Notes: generated by a model not told the origin, from the sequence alone. A stretch of 64,000 nucleotides of DNA from Flavobacteriales bacterium UBA6772 (GCA_905181765.1 CAJIYW010000001.1:248001-312000), one strand, 5' to 3'. Positions 49,948 through 59,596 are shown, counted from the first letter of the stretch. Translations and numbers: made by a program.

Positions 49948-51189
49948 ATGATTAATAAGAAACAGCTTATAGAAAGATTTATAAAATATGTAACTATAGA
50001 TACAGAATCAGACCCTAATAATCCTGCTTTTCCTAGCACAGAGAATCAGTGGGATTTGGCAAATGTTTTAGTTGAAGATTTAAAAGTAATTGGAATGCAA
50101 GACATCTCTTTAGATGAAAATTGCTACATCATGGCTACTTTACCGAGTAATGTAAGCCATAATGTACCCATTATCGGTTTTGTTTCGCATATGGATACAA
50201 GTCCGGATTTTACAGGGAAGAATGTAAAACCTCAAATAACAGAAAATTATCAAGGAAACGATATTATTTTAAACAAAGAAAAAAATATTATTCTATCTCC
50301 AGATTATTTTGAAGATCTATTACAATATAAAGGGCAAACTATTATCACTACAGACGGTACAACCCTTTTAGGAGCAGATGATAAGGCTGGTATTACAGAA
50401 ATTGTAACTGCTATGGAATATTTAATTCAGCATCCAGAAATAAAACATGGTACTATTAGAATTTGCTTTACGCCAGATGAGGAAGTTGGTAAAGGAGCTC
50501 ATTTATTTGATGTCGAAAAATTTGGAGCAGAATGGGCGTATACCATGGATGGTAGTCAGATTGGAGAGTTAGAATATGAAAATTTTAATGCAGCAAGTGC
50601 TGTTGTTACTATTACTGGTAAAATTGTACATCCCGGCTATGCAATAGGAAAAATGATAAATTCAATGCAAATTGCCAATGAATTTATGTCTTTATTACCA
50701 AAAGCAGAAGTTCCTGAAAAAACAACCGATTACCAAGGTTTTTTTCATTTACATGATATGAATGGTACTGTTGAAAAAACGGTATTAGAATATATAATAA
50801 GAGATCATGATATAAAGTTGTTTGCAAAAAGAAAGAATGTATTGCAAAATATTGCAGACGAACTAAATAAAGTTGCGGGGCAAAATCTAATTGAAATAAC
50901 AATGAAGGACCAATACTTTAATATGAAAGAAAAAATTGTTCCTGTAATGCATATTGTAGATTTGGTTGAAGAAACTATGATAGATTTAGGAATAACACCA
51001 TTAATTAAGCCTATTAGAGGAGGAACAGATGGTTCTCAACTATCTTTTAAAGGGTTGCCTTGTCCTAATATTTTTGCTGGAGGCCACAACTTCCACGGAC
51101 GCTTTGAATATGTTCCTGCAGAGTCTATGGTAAAAGCAACAGAAGTTATTGTGGGCATTGCAGCAAAGATTGCTCAAAAGAATTCATAA
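49948..51189 (+). CDS. pepT: Peptidase T (tripeptide aminopeptidase)
   Basis: 413-residue cytoplasmic M20 metallopeptidase that removes the first residue of tripeptides. Zinc ligands are in SHMDTS (His81) and GADDKAG (Asp144), with the catalytic CFTPDEEVG and the later MDG and GGHNFHGRFE. The full length matches peptidase T. A strong terminator overlaps its last codons (51187-51222). It starts 15 bases after the propeller lipoprotein. Confidence 0.95.
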   Translation: MINKKQLIERFIKYVTIDTESDPNNPAFPSTENQWDLANVLVEDLKVIGMQDISLDENCYIMATLPSNVSHNVPIIGFVSHMDTSPDFTGKNVKPQITENYQGNDIILNKEKNIILSPDYFEDLLQYKGQTIITTDGTTLLGADDKAGITEIVTAMEYLIQHPEIKHGTIRICFTPDEEVGKGAHLFDVEKFGAEWAYTMDGSQIGELEYENFNAASAVVTITGKIVHPGYAIGKMINSMQIANEFMSLLPKAEVPEKTTDYQGFFHLHDMNGTVEKTVLEYIIRDHDIKLFAKRKNVLQNIADELNKVAGQNLIEITMKDQYFNMKEKIVPVMHIVDLVEETMIDLGITPLIKPIRGGTDGSQLSFKGLPCPNIFAGGHNFHGRFEYVPAESMVKATEVIVGIAAKIAQKNS

Positions 51190-51222
51190 AAAAAGTCTCC
51201 AGAATTTCTGGAGACTTTTTTT
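51187..51222. terminator. Terminator of pepT
   Basis: AAAAAGTCTCCAGAA and TTCTGGAGACTTTTT form a long stem, ending in a T run. It works for pepT and, by its symmetrical A/T flanks, perhaps for the leftward acyltransferase (ends 51255). Confidence 0.85.
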
Positions 51223-51254
51223 ATTCGTTTCTATACCACTATAATATAAGATTC

Positions 51255-51794
51255 TTAAGACAATTCAGGATTTTTACCCTTTACATCTTTATAAAAATTA
51301 TCGAATACTTTAAAATCTTTTTGAATGTCTTCTGTTACATAATATGGCTCTGAAATTTTAATTTTCTTATTTTCAAAATCTAAGGTTGCCATTACAATAG
51401 GTACATTTGCACCTTTGGCTATATAATAGAATCCTGTTTTCCATTTGTCTACCTTTTTTCGAGTTCCTTCTGGAGATAAACCCAAACGAAATTCTTCTTT
51501 AGAATTAAAAATGTTAATTACACCCTCTACCATATTAGTGCTTTTATCTCTATCTACAGGAGTTCCTCCTAATGCTTTAAAGAAATAACCAAAAGGCCAT
51601 TTAAAAAGAGAGCCTTTACCAATGAAATGCACCATTTTACCCTGACTCATTCTTGCTAGAATCGCAATCGGAAAATCTATCCAACTTGTATGGGGTGCTG
51701 CAATAATAATATATTTTTTAGGCGTTTCAGGGAAACCATTTTCTACTCTCCAACCTAAAATATTATATAAAATAAATTTTGAAATCTTTTCCAC
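51255..51794 (-). CDS. PlsC-like 1-acylglycerol-phosphate acyltransferase
   Basis: 179-residue membrane-associated acyltransferase. HTSWID gives the catalytic HX4D (His35, Asp40). GGTPVDRDKST and LSPEGTRKKVDKWKTGFYYIA (substrate site EGTR) follow. Shorter than classical PlsC; this small group is common in flavobacteria. Adds an acyl chain to lysophosphatidic acid or a related lipid. No signal peptide. Confidence 0.88.
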   Translation of the reverse strand: MEKISKFILYNILGWRVENGFPETPKKYIIIAAPHTSWIDFPIAILARMSQGKMVHFIGKGSLFKWPFGYFFKALGGTPVDRDKSTNMVEGVINIFNSKEEFRLGLSPEGTRKKVDKWKTGFYYIAKGANVPIVMATLDFENKKIKISEPYYVTEDIQKDFKVFDNFYKDVKGKNPELS

Positions 51795-51883
51795 AAATAC
51801 GGGTATCTTAATTGTTTACAAAAACCTACATAAAAGGTTTTCTATTATTTTTTAAAGTGATAAATTTAAGGACTTAAATTGAC

Positions 51884-53227
51884 ATGATGACTGAAATAAT
51901 TACATACTTATTTATTGCCATAGTTTTTGCCTTAATTGGCATGTTTATAGGGAAATTACTCTCTAAATTGAACTTTGAAAAAGATAAAACCGCTTTAGAA
52001 AAAGAAAAATCTACCCTTGAAGAACGTTTAATCTTGCTGCAACAATCTAAAGAAAATACAGAAAATAATTTTATTGAATCTCAAATAGCATTAAAAAACA
52101 ATCAACTAGAAAAAGAAAAGTTAATTACTACAAATGCTAGACAAGATTCTGAAATTCAGAATTTACAGATTAAATTAACTGAGAATAAAGGGGAAGTAGA
52201 AAAACTAAATGAGAAATTTACAAAGGAGTTTGAAAATTTAGCAACAAAAATTTTAGATGAAAACTCTACAAAGTTTAAAACACAAAATAGAGAGAGTATT
52301 AGTGCTATTTTAAATCCTTTAAAAGAAAAAATAGAAGGGTTTGAAAAGAAAGTTACAGAAACTCAAGAAAAAAGTATTGGTATGCATTCTGCACTGCGTG
52401 AGCAATTGGGGCATTTAAAAGATTTGAACTTGCAAATGAGTAAAGAGGCAATTAATTTAACCAAAGCCTTAAAAGGAGATAATAAGACGCAAGGAGACTG
52501 GGGAGAAACCCAATTAGAAATTTTATTAGAAAAAGCAAAGCTTACAAAAGGAATACATTATAGCACACAAGGTGGTTTTAGAGATAATGAAGGCAAGGTA
52601 AAGAAACCAGATTTTATTATTAATTTACCAGACAATAGACATTTAATAGTCGATTCTAAAGTGTCTTTAACGGCATACGAAAGTTATTTTTCTTCAGAAA
52701 ATGAAATTGAAAAAGAAGCTTTTTTATCAAAGCATATTAAAAGTATTAGAGATCATTTTAAAGATTTAAGTTCTAAAAAATATGATACTTTATATGAGAT
52801 TAATTCGCCAGATTATGTATTAATGTTTGTTCCTATAGAACCCGCTTTAATGATTGCCTTAAATAAGGTGAATGATCTGTACTTAGAAGCCTTAGATAAA
52901 AATATTGTATTGGTCTCTACTTCTACTCTATTGGCCACCTTAAGCACGGTTTCATCTATGTGGAGACAAGAAAATCAAAAGAATAATGTTTTAGAAATAT
53001 CGAAACAAGCAGGTGCTTTGTATGATCAATTTGTGAATTTAACAGAAGATTTAATTAAGGTAGGAAATCAGTTAAAAACGGTACAAGGAAGTTATGATTC
53101 TTCTATGAAAAAGTTAACCGGTAGAGGAAATCTAATTAAGAAAGTAGAAAACATAAAACAATTAGGTGTAAATACTTCAAAAAAGATAAATCAAAGTTTA
53201 CTAGACAGAGCAAATGATTTAGATTAA
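51884..53227 (+). CDS. rmuC: RmuC-family DNA recombination protein
   Basis: 447 residues. One N-terminal membrane helix (TYLFIAIVFALIGMFIGKLL) anchors a long coiled coil (KDKTALEKEKSTLEERL...). Then comes the nuclease-like domain: GDNKTQGDWGETQLEILLE, KKPDFIINLPDNRHLIVDSKVSL and YESYF. RmuC limits recombination at inverted repeats and in phage defence. The ATG at 51884 is immediately followed by another ATG; either may be used. Confidence 0.93.
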   Translation: MMTEIITYLFIAIVFALIGMFIGKLLSKLNFEKDKTALEKEKSTLEERLILLQQSKENTENNFIESQIALKNNQLEKEKLITTNARQDSEIQNLQIKLTENKGEVEKLNEKFTKEFENLATKILDENSTKFKTQNRESISAILNPLKEKIEGFEKKVTETQEKSIGMHSALREQLGHLKDLNLQMSKEAINLTKALKGDNKTQGDWGETQLEILLEKAKLTKGIHYSTQGGFRDNEGKVKKPDFIINLPDNRHLIVDSKVSLTAYESYFSSENEIEKEAFLSKHIKSIRDHFKDLSSKKYDTLYEINSPDYVLMFVPIEPALMIALNKVNDLYLEALDKNIVLVSTSTLLATLSTVSSMWRQENQKNNVLEISKQAGALYDQFVNLTEDLIKVGNQLKTVQGSYDSSMKKLTGRGNLIKKVENIKQLGVNTSKKINQSLLDRANDLD

Positions 53228-53246
53228 AGTAACTCTAGTTTTACTA

Positions 53247-53284
53247 AAAAAAAAGCATCAAGAACTAACTTGATGCTTTTTTTT
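53247..53284. terminator. Terminator after rmuC
   Basis: AAAAAAGCATCAAG and CTTGATGCTTTTTT pair around a 6-base loop (AACTAA), with a T run behind. It separates rmuC from the convergent glyA. Confidence 0.82.
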
Positions 53285-53330
53285 ATTATATTTTTTCAGC
53301 CAATTGAGCTATTTATAAACAATACATGGC

Positions 53331-54605
53331 TTACATTACAAACAGTCTTCTTGAACTCATCATATCAGACACACGATCACTAATTTCATGCAATGCTTCT
53401 TCATTATCCGCATTTGTAATTGCTTCGTCTATAAAGTCTACAACAGCTTTCATATGTTCTACCTTTAATCCACGGGTTGTAATAGCAGGTGTACCTACTC
53501 TAATCCCAGAAGTTATAAAAGGAGATTTGTCATCAAAAGGCACCATATTTTTGTTTACAGTAATTTCTGCTTTTCCTAAAGCAATCTCTGCATCTTTTCC
53601 AGAAATATTTTTGTTACGTAAATCAATCAACATACAGTGATTGTCTGTACCACCAGAAATAATATTATATCCTTTAGCTACAAATTCTTTCGCCATTGCA
53701 GCAGCATTTTCTTTTACTTGAATTTGGTACTCTAAAAACTCATCTGTTAAAGCCTCACCAAAAGCAACTGCCTTAGCAGCAATAACATGCTCTAAAGGTC
53801 CGCCTTGGTTTCCAGGAAACACAGCAAAATTTAATAAAGTAGACATTTTTTTAAGTTTTCCGCTTTTTAAGGTTTCTCCAAAAGGATTGTCAAAATCTTT
53901 ACCCATTAATATAACTCCTCCTCTTGGGCCACGCAATGTTTTGTGGGTTGTAGAAGTAACAACATGACAATGCGGTAAAGGGTCATTTAAAATACCTTTT
54001 GCAATCATTCCTGCAGGATGTGAAATATCTGCCAATAAAATAGCACCAACACTATCTGCAATCACTCTAAAACGCTCAAAATCGATATCTCTAGAATATG
54101 CAGAAGCACCCGCAATTATTAATTTTGGTTGCTCTTTAGTTGCTATCTCTTGAATTTTATCATAATTTAAAACACCGGTTTCTTTTTCAACACCATAAAA
54201 CTTTGGGTTGTACAATCTACCAGAAAAATTTACCGGAGAACCATGTGTTAAGTGTCCACCATGAGATAAATCGAAACCTAATATGGTATCGCCTGGTTTT
54301 AAACAAGCAAAAAATACAGCAGTATTTGCTTGAGAACCAGAGTGCGGCTGCACGTTTGCATATTCTGCACCAAACAATTCTTTGGCTCTATCAATTGCTA
54401 TTTGCTCTACAATATCAACAACTTCACAACCTCCATAATACCTTTTTCCAGGATATCCTTCAGCATATTTATTGGTTAAAACAGAACCTTGCGCAAGCAT
54501 CACTTGTTCACTTGCAAAGTTTTCAGAAGCTATAAGCTCTAAACCATTTATTTGTCTTTCTTTTTCTTCCTGAATAAGGTCAAAAATTTGATTGTCTATT
54601 TGCAT
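53331..54605 (-). CDS. glyA: Serine hydroxymethyltransferase
   Basis: 424-residue PLP enzyme that interconverts serine and glycine while charging tetrahydrofolate with a one-carbon unit. The PLP lysine is in [14 protein letters not shown] (Lys222). [25 protein letters not shown] and DISHPAGM are typical and nothing is missing. A possible -7 element TACTTTTG lies at 54636-54629 on its strand. Cytoplasmic, essential in most bacteria. Confidence 0.97.
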   Translation of the reverse strand: MQIDNQIFDLIQEEKERQINGLELIASENFASEQVMLAQGSVLTNKYAEGYPGKRYYGGCEVVDIVEQIAIDRAKELFGAEYANVQPHSGSQANTAVFFACLKPGDTILGFDLSHGGHLTHGSPVNFSGRLYNPKFYGVEKETGVLNYDKIQEIATKEQPKLIIAGASAYSRDIDFERFRVIADSVGAILLADISHPAGMIAKGILNDPLPHCHVVTSTTHKTLRGPRGGVILMGKDFDNPFGETLKSGKLKKMSTLLNFAVFPGNQGGPLEHVIAAKAVAFGEALTDEFLEYQIQVKENAAAMAKEFVAKGYNIISGGTDNHCMLIDLRNKNISGKDAEIALGKAEITVNKNMVPFDDKSPFITSGIRVGTPAITTRGLKVEHMKAVVDFIDEAITNADNEEALHEISDRVSDMMSSRRLFVM

Positions 54606-54803
54606 TGTTGTTATTTTGAAATAAGTATCAAAAGTAATGAAAAATCAAAACTTAATAAAAATCTTTTGTATAAAATTTTACAGAACTTATGAATTTTTAT
54701 GTATTTCTAATTAAACAAATGTTAAATAATAATTATTCGTTTTGTTTCTGCTAAAAAACATGAAAATATTGCATAGATTTGGATAAATTAAAGAATTTAT
54801 ATA

Positions 54804-56081
54804 ATGATTATAACCGCAAATAATCCGAATAGAAAATCTTGGTTAAAAGTAGCAGAAAATTCAGACTTTCCGTTACAAAATATTCCATTCGGTGTTTTTA
54901 TTACAAGAGATGATATTATTACCATTGGTAGTAGAGTTGGCGATTTTGCAATAGATTTAGGTGCATTTCATCAATTAGGATATTTTGATGGAATTCCTTT
55001 AACAGATGATATTTTCTTACAAGATAATTTAAATGATTTTATAGCTGATGGTAGAAAAACTTGGCGTTTGGTTAGAAATAGAATTGCAGAGGTTTTTGAT
55101 GTTGTAAATGGCACTTTAAGAGACAATGCAGACCATAAAGATAAAATTATCTTTAGGATGGATGAAGTTGAAATGTTATTGCCTGTTGCTGTTGGAGATT
55201 ATACCGATTTTTATGCAAGTAAAGAACACGCCACAAATGTAGGATCTTTATTTAGAGATCCAGAAAATGCATTGTTGCCAAACTGGTTGCACATACCTAT
55301 TGGATATCATGGTAGAAGCTCTTCTATTATACCTTCTGGAACACCAGTAAGAAGACCACATGGCCAAACAAGACCTGCAGAAGGAAGTAATACGCCTGGT
55401 TTCGGACCTTCAAAATTATTAGATTTTGAATTAGAAATGGCATTTATTACTACAGATGCGAATGCTTTAGGAGATAGAATACCTATTGAAGAAACAGAAG
55501 AACATATTTTTGGTTTGGTACAATTTAATGATTGGTCTGCAAGAGACATACAAGCTTGGGAATATGTGCCATTAGGTCCGTTTTTAGGAAAAAGTTTTGC
55601 GTCTACCATTTCTCCTTGGATTGTTACTTTAGATGCTTTAGAGCCTTTTAGAACAGACAACCCAAAACAAGTGCATGAACCACTACCCTATTTAAAACAA
55701 GTAGGAAAAGGAAGTTATGACATTCATTTGCAAGTTGGCATTCAGCCAGAAAACGGAGAAGAAACAGTGGTTGCCAATTCTAACTTTAAATATATGTACT
55801 GGACAATGGCGCAGCAATTAGCGCACCATACTGTAAATGGTTGTCCTGTAGAAGCTGGAGATATGATGGGTTCTGGAACTATTTCTGGTCCTACAAAAGA
55901 TAGTTACGGTTCTATGTTGGAATTAACTTGGAGAGGACAAAATCCTATCAAATTAAAAGACGGAACAGAACGTAAATTTATAAATGATAATGACACCGTA
56001 ATTATGCGTGCTCATTGTAAAAACGATAAAGTACGTATTGGTTTTGGTGAATGTGTTGGTAAAGTTTTACCCGCGAAGTAA
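54804..56081 (+). CDS. fahA: Fumarylacetoacetase
   Basis: 425-residue hydrolase for the last step of tyrosine breakdown (fumarylacetoacetate to fumarate and acetoacetate). The N-terminal SH3-like domain (FPLQNIPFGVFITRDD) is followed by the catalytic domain with YTDFYASKEHATNVG, HIPIGYHGRSSSI, FELEMAFI, VQFNDWSARDIQAWEYVPLGPF and a calcium/acid-rich site. Complete. A -7-type element TAGATTTG lies at 54774-54781. It is the last ordinary chromosomal gene before the cassette array. Confidence 0.96.
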   Translation: MIITANNPNRKSWLKVAENSDFPLQNIPFGVFITRDDIITIGSRVGDFAIDLGAFHQLGYFDGIPLTDDIFLQDNLNDFIADGRKTWRLVRNRIAEVFDVVNGTLRDNADHKDKIIFRMDEVEMLLPVAVGDYTDFYASKEHATNVGSLFRDPENALLPNWLHIPIGYHGRSSSIIPSGTPVRRPHGQTRPAEGSNTPGFGPSKLLDFELEMAFITTDANALGDRIPIEETEEHIFGLVQFNDWSARDIQAWEYVPLGPFLGKSFASTISPWIVTLDALEPFRTDNPKQVHEPLPYLKQVGKGSYDIHLQVGIQPENGEETVVANSNFKYMYWTMAQQLAHHTVNGCPVEAGDMMGSGTISGPTKDSYGSMLELTWRGQNPIKLKDGTERKFINDNDTVIMRAHCKNDKVRIGFGECVGKVLPAK

Positions 56082-56144
56082 TCCTTTAATATCTTTAATT
56101 TAGTTATTGTTTGGAACATAAGTTTACAACCAATTTAGTCATAT

Positions 56145-56270
56145 ATGAAGTACATTAAAGGCCACATAGCAAAAAATTTATTAGAAAGTCAAAGTCCTTT
56201 AGATGCGATTTTATCATCTTTAAATAAAAATTCGAAACGAGAACAAAAGTTCCTCTTATCCGGAAATTAA
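56145..56270 (+). CDS. Short ORF at the left edge of the cassette array
   Basis: 41 codons (ATG 56145, TAA 56268-56270), beginning MKYIKGHIAKNLLESQSPLDAIL. I do not recognise it. It lies between fahA and the first cassette core (GTTGTGC at 56307), so it may be a chromosomal gene truncated by insertion, or chance. There is no Shine-Dalgarno-like sequence worth noting. Confidence 0.3.
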   Translation: MKYIKGHIAKNLLESQSPLDAILSSLNKNSKREQKFLLSGN

Positions 56271-56309
56271 GACCCGTAAACGAGAACTTTGTGCTCCATA
56301 TAACCAGTT

Positions 56310-56849
56310 GTGCTTCATTATCCAGAACGCATAATTAAAAAAAGATTAGATGAAATAAAAGAAGATAAAATAGAACGAGATATTGAAATTCTGAAAGACG
56401 GACCAATATGTAAATACTTCAAAAACGGAATTTTGGACGAAGACATAATTTGGTTTAGCAATAACAATTTTGAGGTTATAGAAATGAATTGTCGGAATTG
56501 GAATCGTAAAAACGCTCATCAGAAATTAAAAATCGCTCTGAATTTTCCAGATTATTATGGAGAGAATTTAGACGCATTTAATGATTGTCTTGGAGATTTA
56601 TATAACAGAAAATATAAAGGGTTAATATTAGTTTTTAGGTATTTTGACAACTTTGTGGAAGAAGACGGAAAATTTGCAGAAGGAATTCTTGACAATATTG
56701 CGGATGAATCTCGAATTTGGCTTGTAACTGGACAAAAATTAATCGGACTTGTACAATCAAACAATCCTCATTTGAATTTCCCAAAACTGGGTGGAATAAG
56801 TCCAAGTTGGAATTCATCTGAATGGTTTGATGCTGACAGAAAAAGATAA
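56310..56849 (+). CDS. Barstar-like protein (cassette 1)
   Basis: 179 residues with a barstar-type core: IALNFPDYYGENLDAFNDC with LGDL, then VFRYFDNFVEEDG. Barstar proteins inhibit ribonucleases of the barnase type and serve as antitoxins or immunity proteins. No toxin partner is next to it. The only in-frame start I see is a GTG (56310) embedded in the core GTTGTGC (56307-56313), since a TAA at 56301 blocks anything upstream. Translation would then begin inside the recombination site and could depend on the preceding cassette. The first ~60 residues do not match barstar. Confidence 0.75.
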   Translation: MLHYPERIIKKRLDEIKEDKIERDIEILKDGPICKYFKNGILDEDIIWFSNNNFEVIEMNCRNWNRKNAHQKLKIALNFPDYYGENLDAFNDCLGDLYNRKYKGLILVFRYFDNFVEEDGKFAEGILDNIADESRIWLVTGQKLIGLVQSNNPHLNFPKLGGISPSWNSSEWFDADRKR

Positions 56850-56854
56850 CGAAA

Positions 56855-56989
56855 GCACAACAACGTGTATAATTAATTGCTTTGGCAAGTGATTATTTGG
56901 AAAATTCCTTCGGAATTTTCTCAGGTTCGTATTTGTTTACTAATTTAGTTGCTTAACCACGCAACTAACCATACACAATTCCGTTGGCA
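56855..56989 (+). repeat. attC site 1
   Basis: R'' GCACAAC (56855-56861), L'' GTGTAT (56865-56870), ATTGC/GCAAC further in, L' ATACAC (56971-56976), R' GTTGGCA (56983-56989). 135 bases. R'' is exactly complementary to GTTGTGC at 56307, the start of cassette 1. Confidence 0.85.
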
Positions 56990-57015
56990 ACCATTACCAA
57001 TCACACTCAAAAGGA

Positions 57016-57207
57016 ATGATTAAATATACATTAGCTAAAGATAAATCAGATGGTTTTGGTGGAAATATACCTGACATAAAAGTTGTTACGAATAAAAGTG
57101 AATTAAAAAAATGTTTGAAAATTTGTAAAAATAAATAATTAAAAACTGTAGAATATTTAAAAAATGGTGGAATAATTTCACAACAAACCAAAAAATTGCA
57201 ATATTAA
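57016..57207 (+). pseudogene. Small protein of cassette 2, interrupted by a TAA
   Basis: ATG 57016 follows an AAGG ribosome site. The first part has 40 codons (MIKYTLAKDKSDGFGGNIPDIK...KICKNK) and stops at TAA 57136-57138. The same frame then continues LKTVEYLKNGGIISQQTKKLQY to 57207. A single substitution or paired indels would join them into ~62 residues. I do not recognise the protein. The TAA lies in an A/T run, so a sequence error is possible. Confidence 0.4.
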
Positions 57208-57426
57208 CAATCATTATTCCTTTATCTTTTGCTTGTTTGAAGTGGAGTGTTGAAACGTACCTAAATCACGAATATCATTACTAAAATTAGACAGTCAAAG
57301 AAGACACGTCCTTAGATAAAAGATAAATTGTAATTTTAACAAATGAACGAGGAAAATAGGAATATCACTAAAATTGAAAAACGTTTCCTTTACGTCCTTC
57401 GCTTGAATCTACTTTTGGCGGATTGA
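57150..57426 (+). other. Broken coding-like sequence, rest of cassette 2
   Basis: In another frame from 57165, WWNNFTTNQKIAILTIIIPLSFACLKW reads like the N-terminal membrane helix of a small protein, ending at a TAA at 57282. Further coding-like pieces follow (ILTNERGK, then NITKIEKRFLYVLRLNLLLAD to 57426) in shifting frames. Either a decayed second gene of the cassette or one damaged by indels. No function assigned. Confidence 0.3.
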
Positions 57427-57436
57427 AAAAAACGGT

Positions 57437-57569
57437 TGCCAACACCGTGTAAAAAAAATTGCTTAATTATTGCTTTCATTTTGTTTCTGTTTTATTTATT
57501 TACTATATTTAAAATCGGAAAGTAAACTCTCATTTATATCGCAACTTTCCTTACACAACCACGTTGGCA
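57437..57569 (+). repeat. attC site 2
   Basis: R'' TGCCAAC (57437-57443), L'' GTGTAA (57447-57452), L' TTACAC (57551-57556), R' GTTGGCA (57563-57569). 133 bases. R''/R' and L''/L' pair perfectly, and the unequal spacers (3 and 6 bases) give the bulges that set strand choice in attC sites. Confidence 0.88.
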
Positions 57570-57615
57570 GTAATTCAAAATCGCTGACTAATTACAGACT
57601 AAATGAAATAACAAA

Positions 57616-58092
57616 ATGAAACTCACTAAGAATAATTTAGCCATAAGCCTCATAGCAATCATCGGGTCGGGCGCCTACTTGGGAAATCTTATTAACATGG
57701 GGTTGGTCCATGCACCTTATTGGCAATCTCTCGATACAGACTCCTTTATAGCAGATTTTACCTTGAAATTCCCATTTCTCCTGACCACATTACCCTTGAC
57801 CATGATTCCATCCATTATCGGAGTTGTCACTTGCTTTATTTGGTATAGAAAAACCAAAGCTAGCAAATCATGGAGGATTGCTCTTTACGGAGTAATTGCA
57901 GGATTTCTAATCTCAGCCATTTACCATATCCCAACAAACTTCGGCTTTTTAGGAGGGGAATTTACGCAAGAAGCAACTGCCATAAGACTTCAATGGTGGG
58001 TCAACTTACATTGGGTTAGAACTGCGTTTGCCTTGCTAACTGCTGTTTACTCTGTGATCGGTTTCAAAACAACCATTGAAGCCAAACTCTAA
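57616..58092 (+). CDS. DUF1772-like membrane protein (cassette 3)
   Basis: 158-residue protein with four predicted helices (LAISLIAIIGSGAYLGNLINMG, FPFLLTTLPLTMIPSIIGVV, WRIALYGVIAGFLISAIYHIPTN, WVRTAFALLTAVYSVIGF). HIPTNFGF and NLHWVRTA fit the DUF1772/anthrone-oxygenase-like family. It is less AT-rich than the genes left of the array, a sign of separate origin. ATG 57616 lies 53 bases after the cassette cut. Function in bacteria is unknown. Confidence 0.72.
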   Translation: MKLTKNNLAISLIAIIGSGAYLGNLINMGLVHAPYWQSLDTDSFIADFTLKFPFLLTTLPLTMIPSIIGVVTCFIWYRKTKASKSWRIALYGVIAGFLISAIYHIPTNFGFLGGEFTQEATAIRLQWWVNLHWVRTAFALLTAVYSVIGFKTTIEAKL

Positions 58093-58150
58093 GAATCAAT
58101 CCATTTGAATTATAAAAAATACTACTCATTAGGATTAGAATAAAAACCAC

Positions 58151-58202
58151 TGACAACACTATGTAAAATGCATTAAAACGCATTTTACACTAAACGTTGG
58201 CG
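58151..58202 (+). repeat. attC site 3 (short form)
   Basis: R'' TGACAAC (58151-58157), perfect stem TGTAAAATGC/GCATTTTACA (58162-58171, 58180-58189), 8-base loop ATTAAAAC, R' GTTGGCG (58196-58202). 52 bases. The same loop recurs in site 5. Confidence 0.82.
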
Positions 58203-58306
58203 GTAATTAAAAACAAGAACGCAACTAAAATTAAATTGATGATAAATTCACTTTTACAAGCAGGAAACCGAAGGAATAATCAAAAAAATCGTCTAAAATA
58301 AAAAAC

Positions 58307-59596
58307 ATGAAGTACATAATCACACTATTGGCACTATTAGTATTTCAAATTTCCCTTTATGCTCACGAAGGTGGTCACGGAAATCGTAAAACTTGGATAA
58401 TTGATAACAAACCTGTACAAGCTGAGTTTTTAAAATATGAAGAAGGTAAAGTGTTTTTCTTAAATGACAATCATAATCTTATTAGTTATGATCTAGAATC
58501 ACTTTCATCTGAACAACAAAAAATTATTTTAGATAAAAATGCTAAAGTTTCATCTATTCATAATAAAAAAGAAACTAGCAATCATTATAGTTATGCATTT
58601 GCAGGTATTGGAGGTATACTATTGATTTTATCAATAATATTTTTTTATAAACAGAGGGAAAAATATCATTTAGCCTATGGATTTATTGGTATTTTTTTAA
58701 TAACAATAACGTCTTGCAAAAAGGATGATGATGTAACGGTAGAGCCACTTCCTGTTGTACCTGCAAATGACATTTCGTTAATGCAATCAGTTTTTGGAAG
58801 TTTCTCTGGAGTATACACAACATCAGATAACACTTATTTTTATGTAGCTTCAAATGGATTACCAAGTCATAATATGATGGTTGGCATTACCAATTGGCAA
58901 CAGCAAGTACCTATCGACCATAATTATACTGGAAATAACAGTTGGGCTATACCTCTTCAACCTGTTTTAGCTGAAAATCCTTTGAGTACACAAACCAACT
59001 TATTAAAAGGGGCATTAGCTATCGCAGCTAATGGTATACCTATTTTTAATCCGCTAAACAATCGTGGAGAAGACGCCAAGGCCATTGGAGAGTTAGACCA
59101 ATGGGGCGGACACTGTGGACGAGCAGATGATTATCATTATCACCTACCACCAGCACATTTACAAAATACTGTAGGAGTAGGTAATCCTATTGCTTATGCC
59201 GTAGATGGATTCCCTGTATATGGGGAAACAACGGAGCAATTAGATGAGTACCTAGGAAGGTTTAATGATGATGGTGGATATGAATATTATACTATTAGCG
59301 AATATCCCTACTTTATTGCTGGTATGAGAGGTGAAGTTACTCTAGACCCTAATACAACAGCACCAGAAAACCAAGTGATTCCTCAAGCAACGACTCAAGG
59401 TGTGAGACCTGCTTTAGAACCACTAAATGGAGCAGTTATTACCGACTTTCAATCAACAGGCACAAATGCATATTCATTAACTTATACATTAAATAATCAA
59501 AATTACATTATTAACTATAATTGGGATAATAATGGATTGTACACCTATGAATTTGTTAATCCAAACGGTACAACAACAGAAAACTATCAACGATAA
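58307..59596 (+). CDS. YHYH-domain protein (cassette 4)
   Basis: 429-residue exported protein. The N-terminal signal (TLLALLVFQISLYA) is followed by HEGGHGNRKTW. A helix at about residue 100 (YAFAGIGGILLILSIIFFY), a second hydrophobic segment and a lipobox-like TSC follow. The YHYH domain then shows WAIPLQP, IPIFNP, GHCGRADDYHYHLPP and YAVDGFPVYG. Conserved histidines probably bind a metal. Two hydrophobic pieces before the domain suggest a fusion of a membrane part and a YHYH lipoprotein. The domain's activity is unknown to me. Confidence 0.8.
   Translation: MKYIITLLALLVFQISLYAHEGGHGNRKTWIIDNKPVQAEFLKYEEGKVFFLNDNHNLISYDLESLSSEQQKIILDKNAKVSSIHNKKETSNHYSYAFAGIGGILLILSIIFFYKQREKYHLAYGFIGIFLITITSCKKDDDVTVEPLPVVPANDISLMQSVFGSFSGVYTTSDNTYFYVASNGLPSHNMMVGITNWQQQVPIDHNYTGNNSWAIPLQPVLAENPLSTQTNLLKGALAIAANGIPIFNPLNNRGEDAKAIGELDQWGGHCGRADDYHYHLPPAHLQNTVGVGNPIAYAVDGFPVYGETTEQLDEYLGRFNDDGGYEYYTISEYPYFIAGMRGEVTLDPNTTAPENQVIPQATTQGVRPALEPLNGAVITDFQSTGTNAYSLTYTLNNQNYIINYNWDNNGLYTYEFVNPNGTTTENYQR

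Noticed and set aside
54140-54535. 131-codon + strand frame inside glyA
   Set aside because: Antisense shadow, rich in His, Gln and Leu, of a fully conserved enzyme gene.
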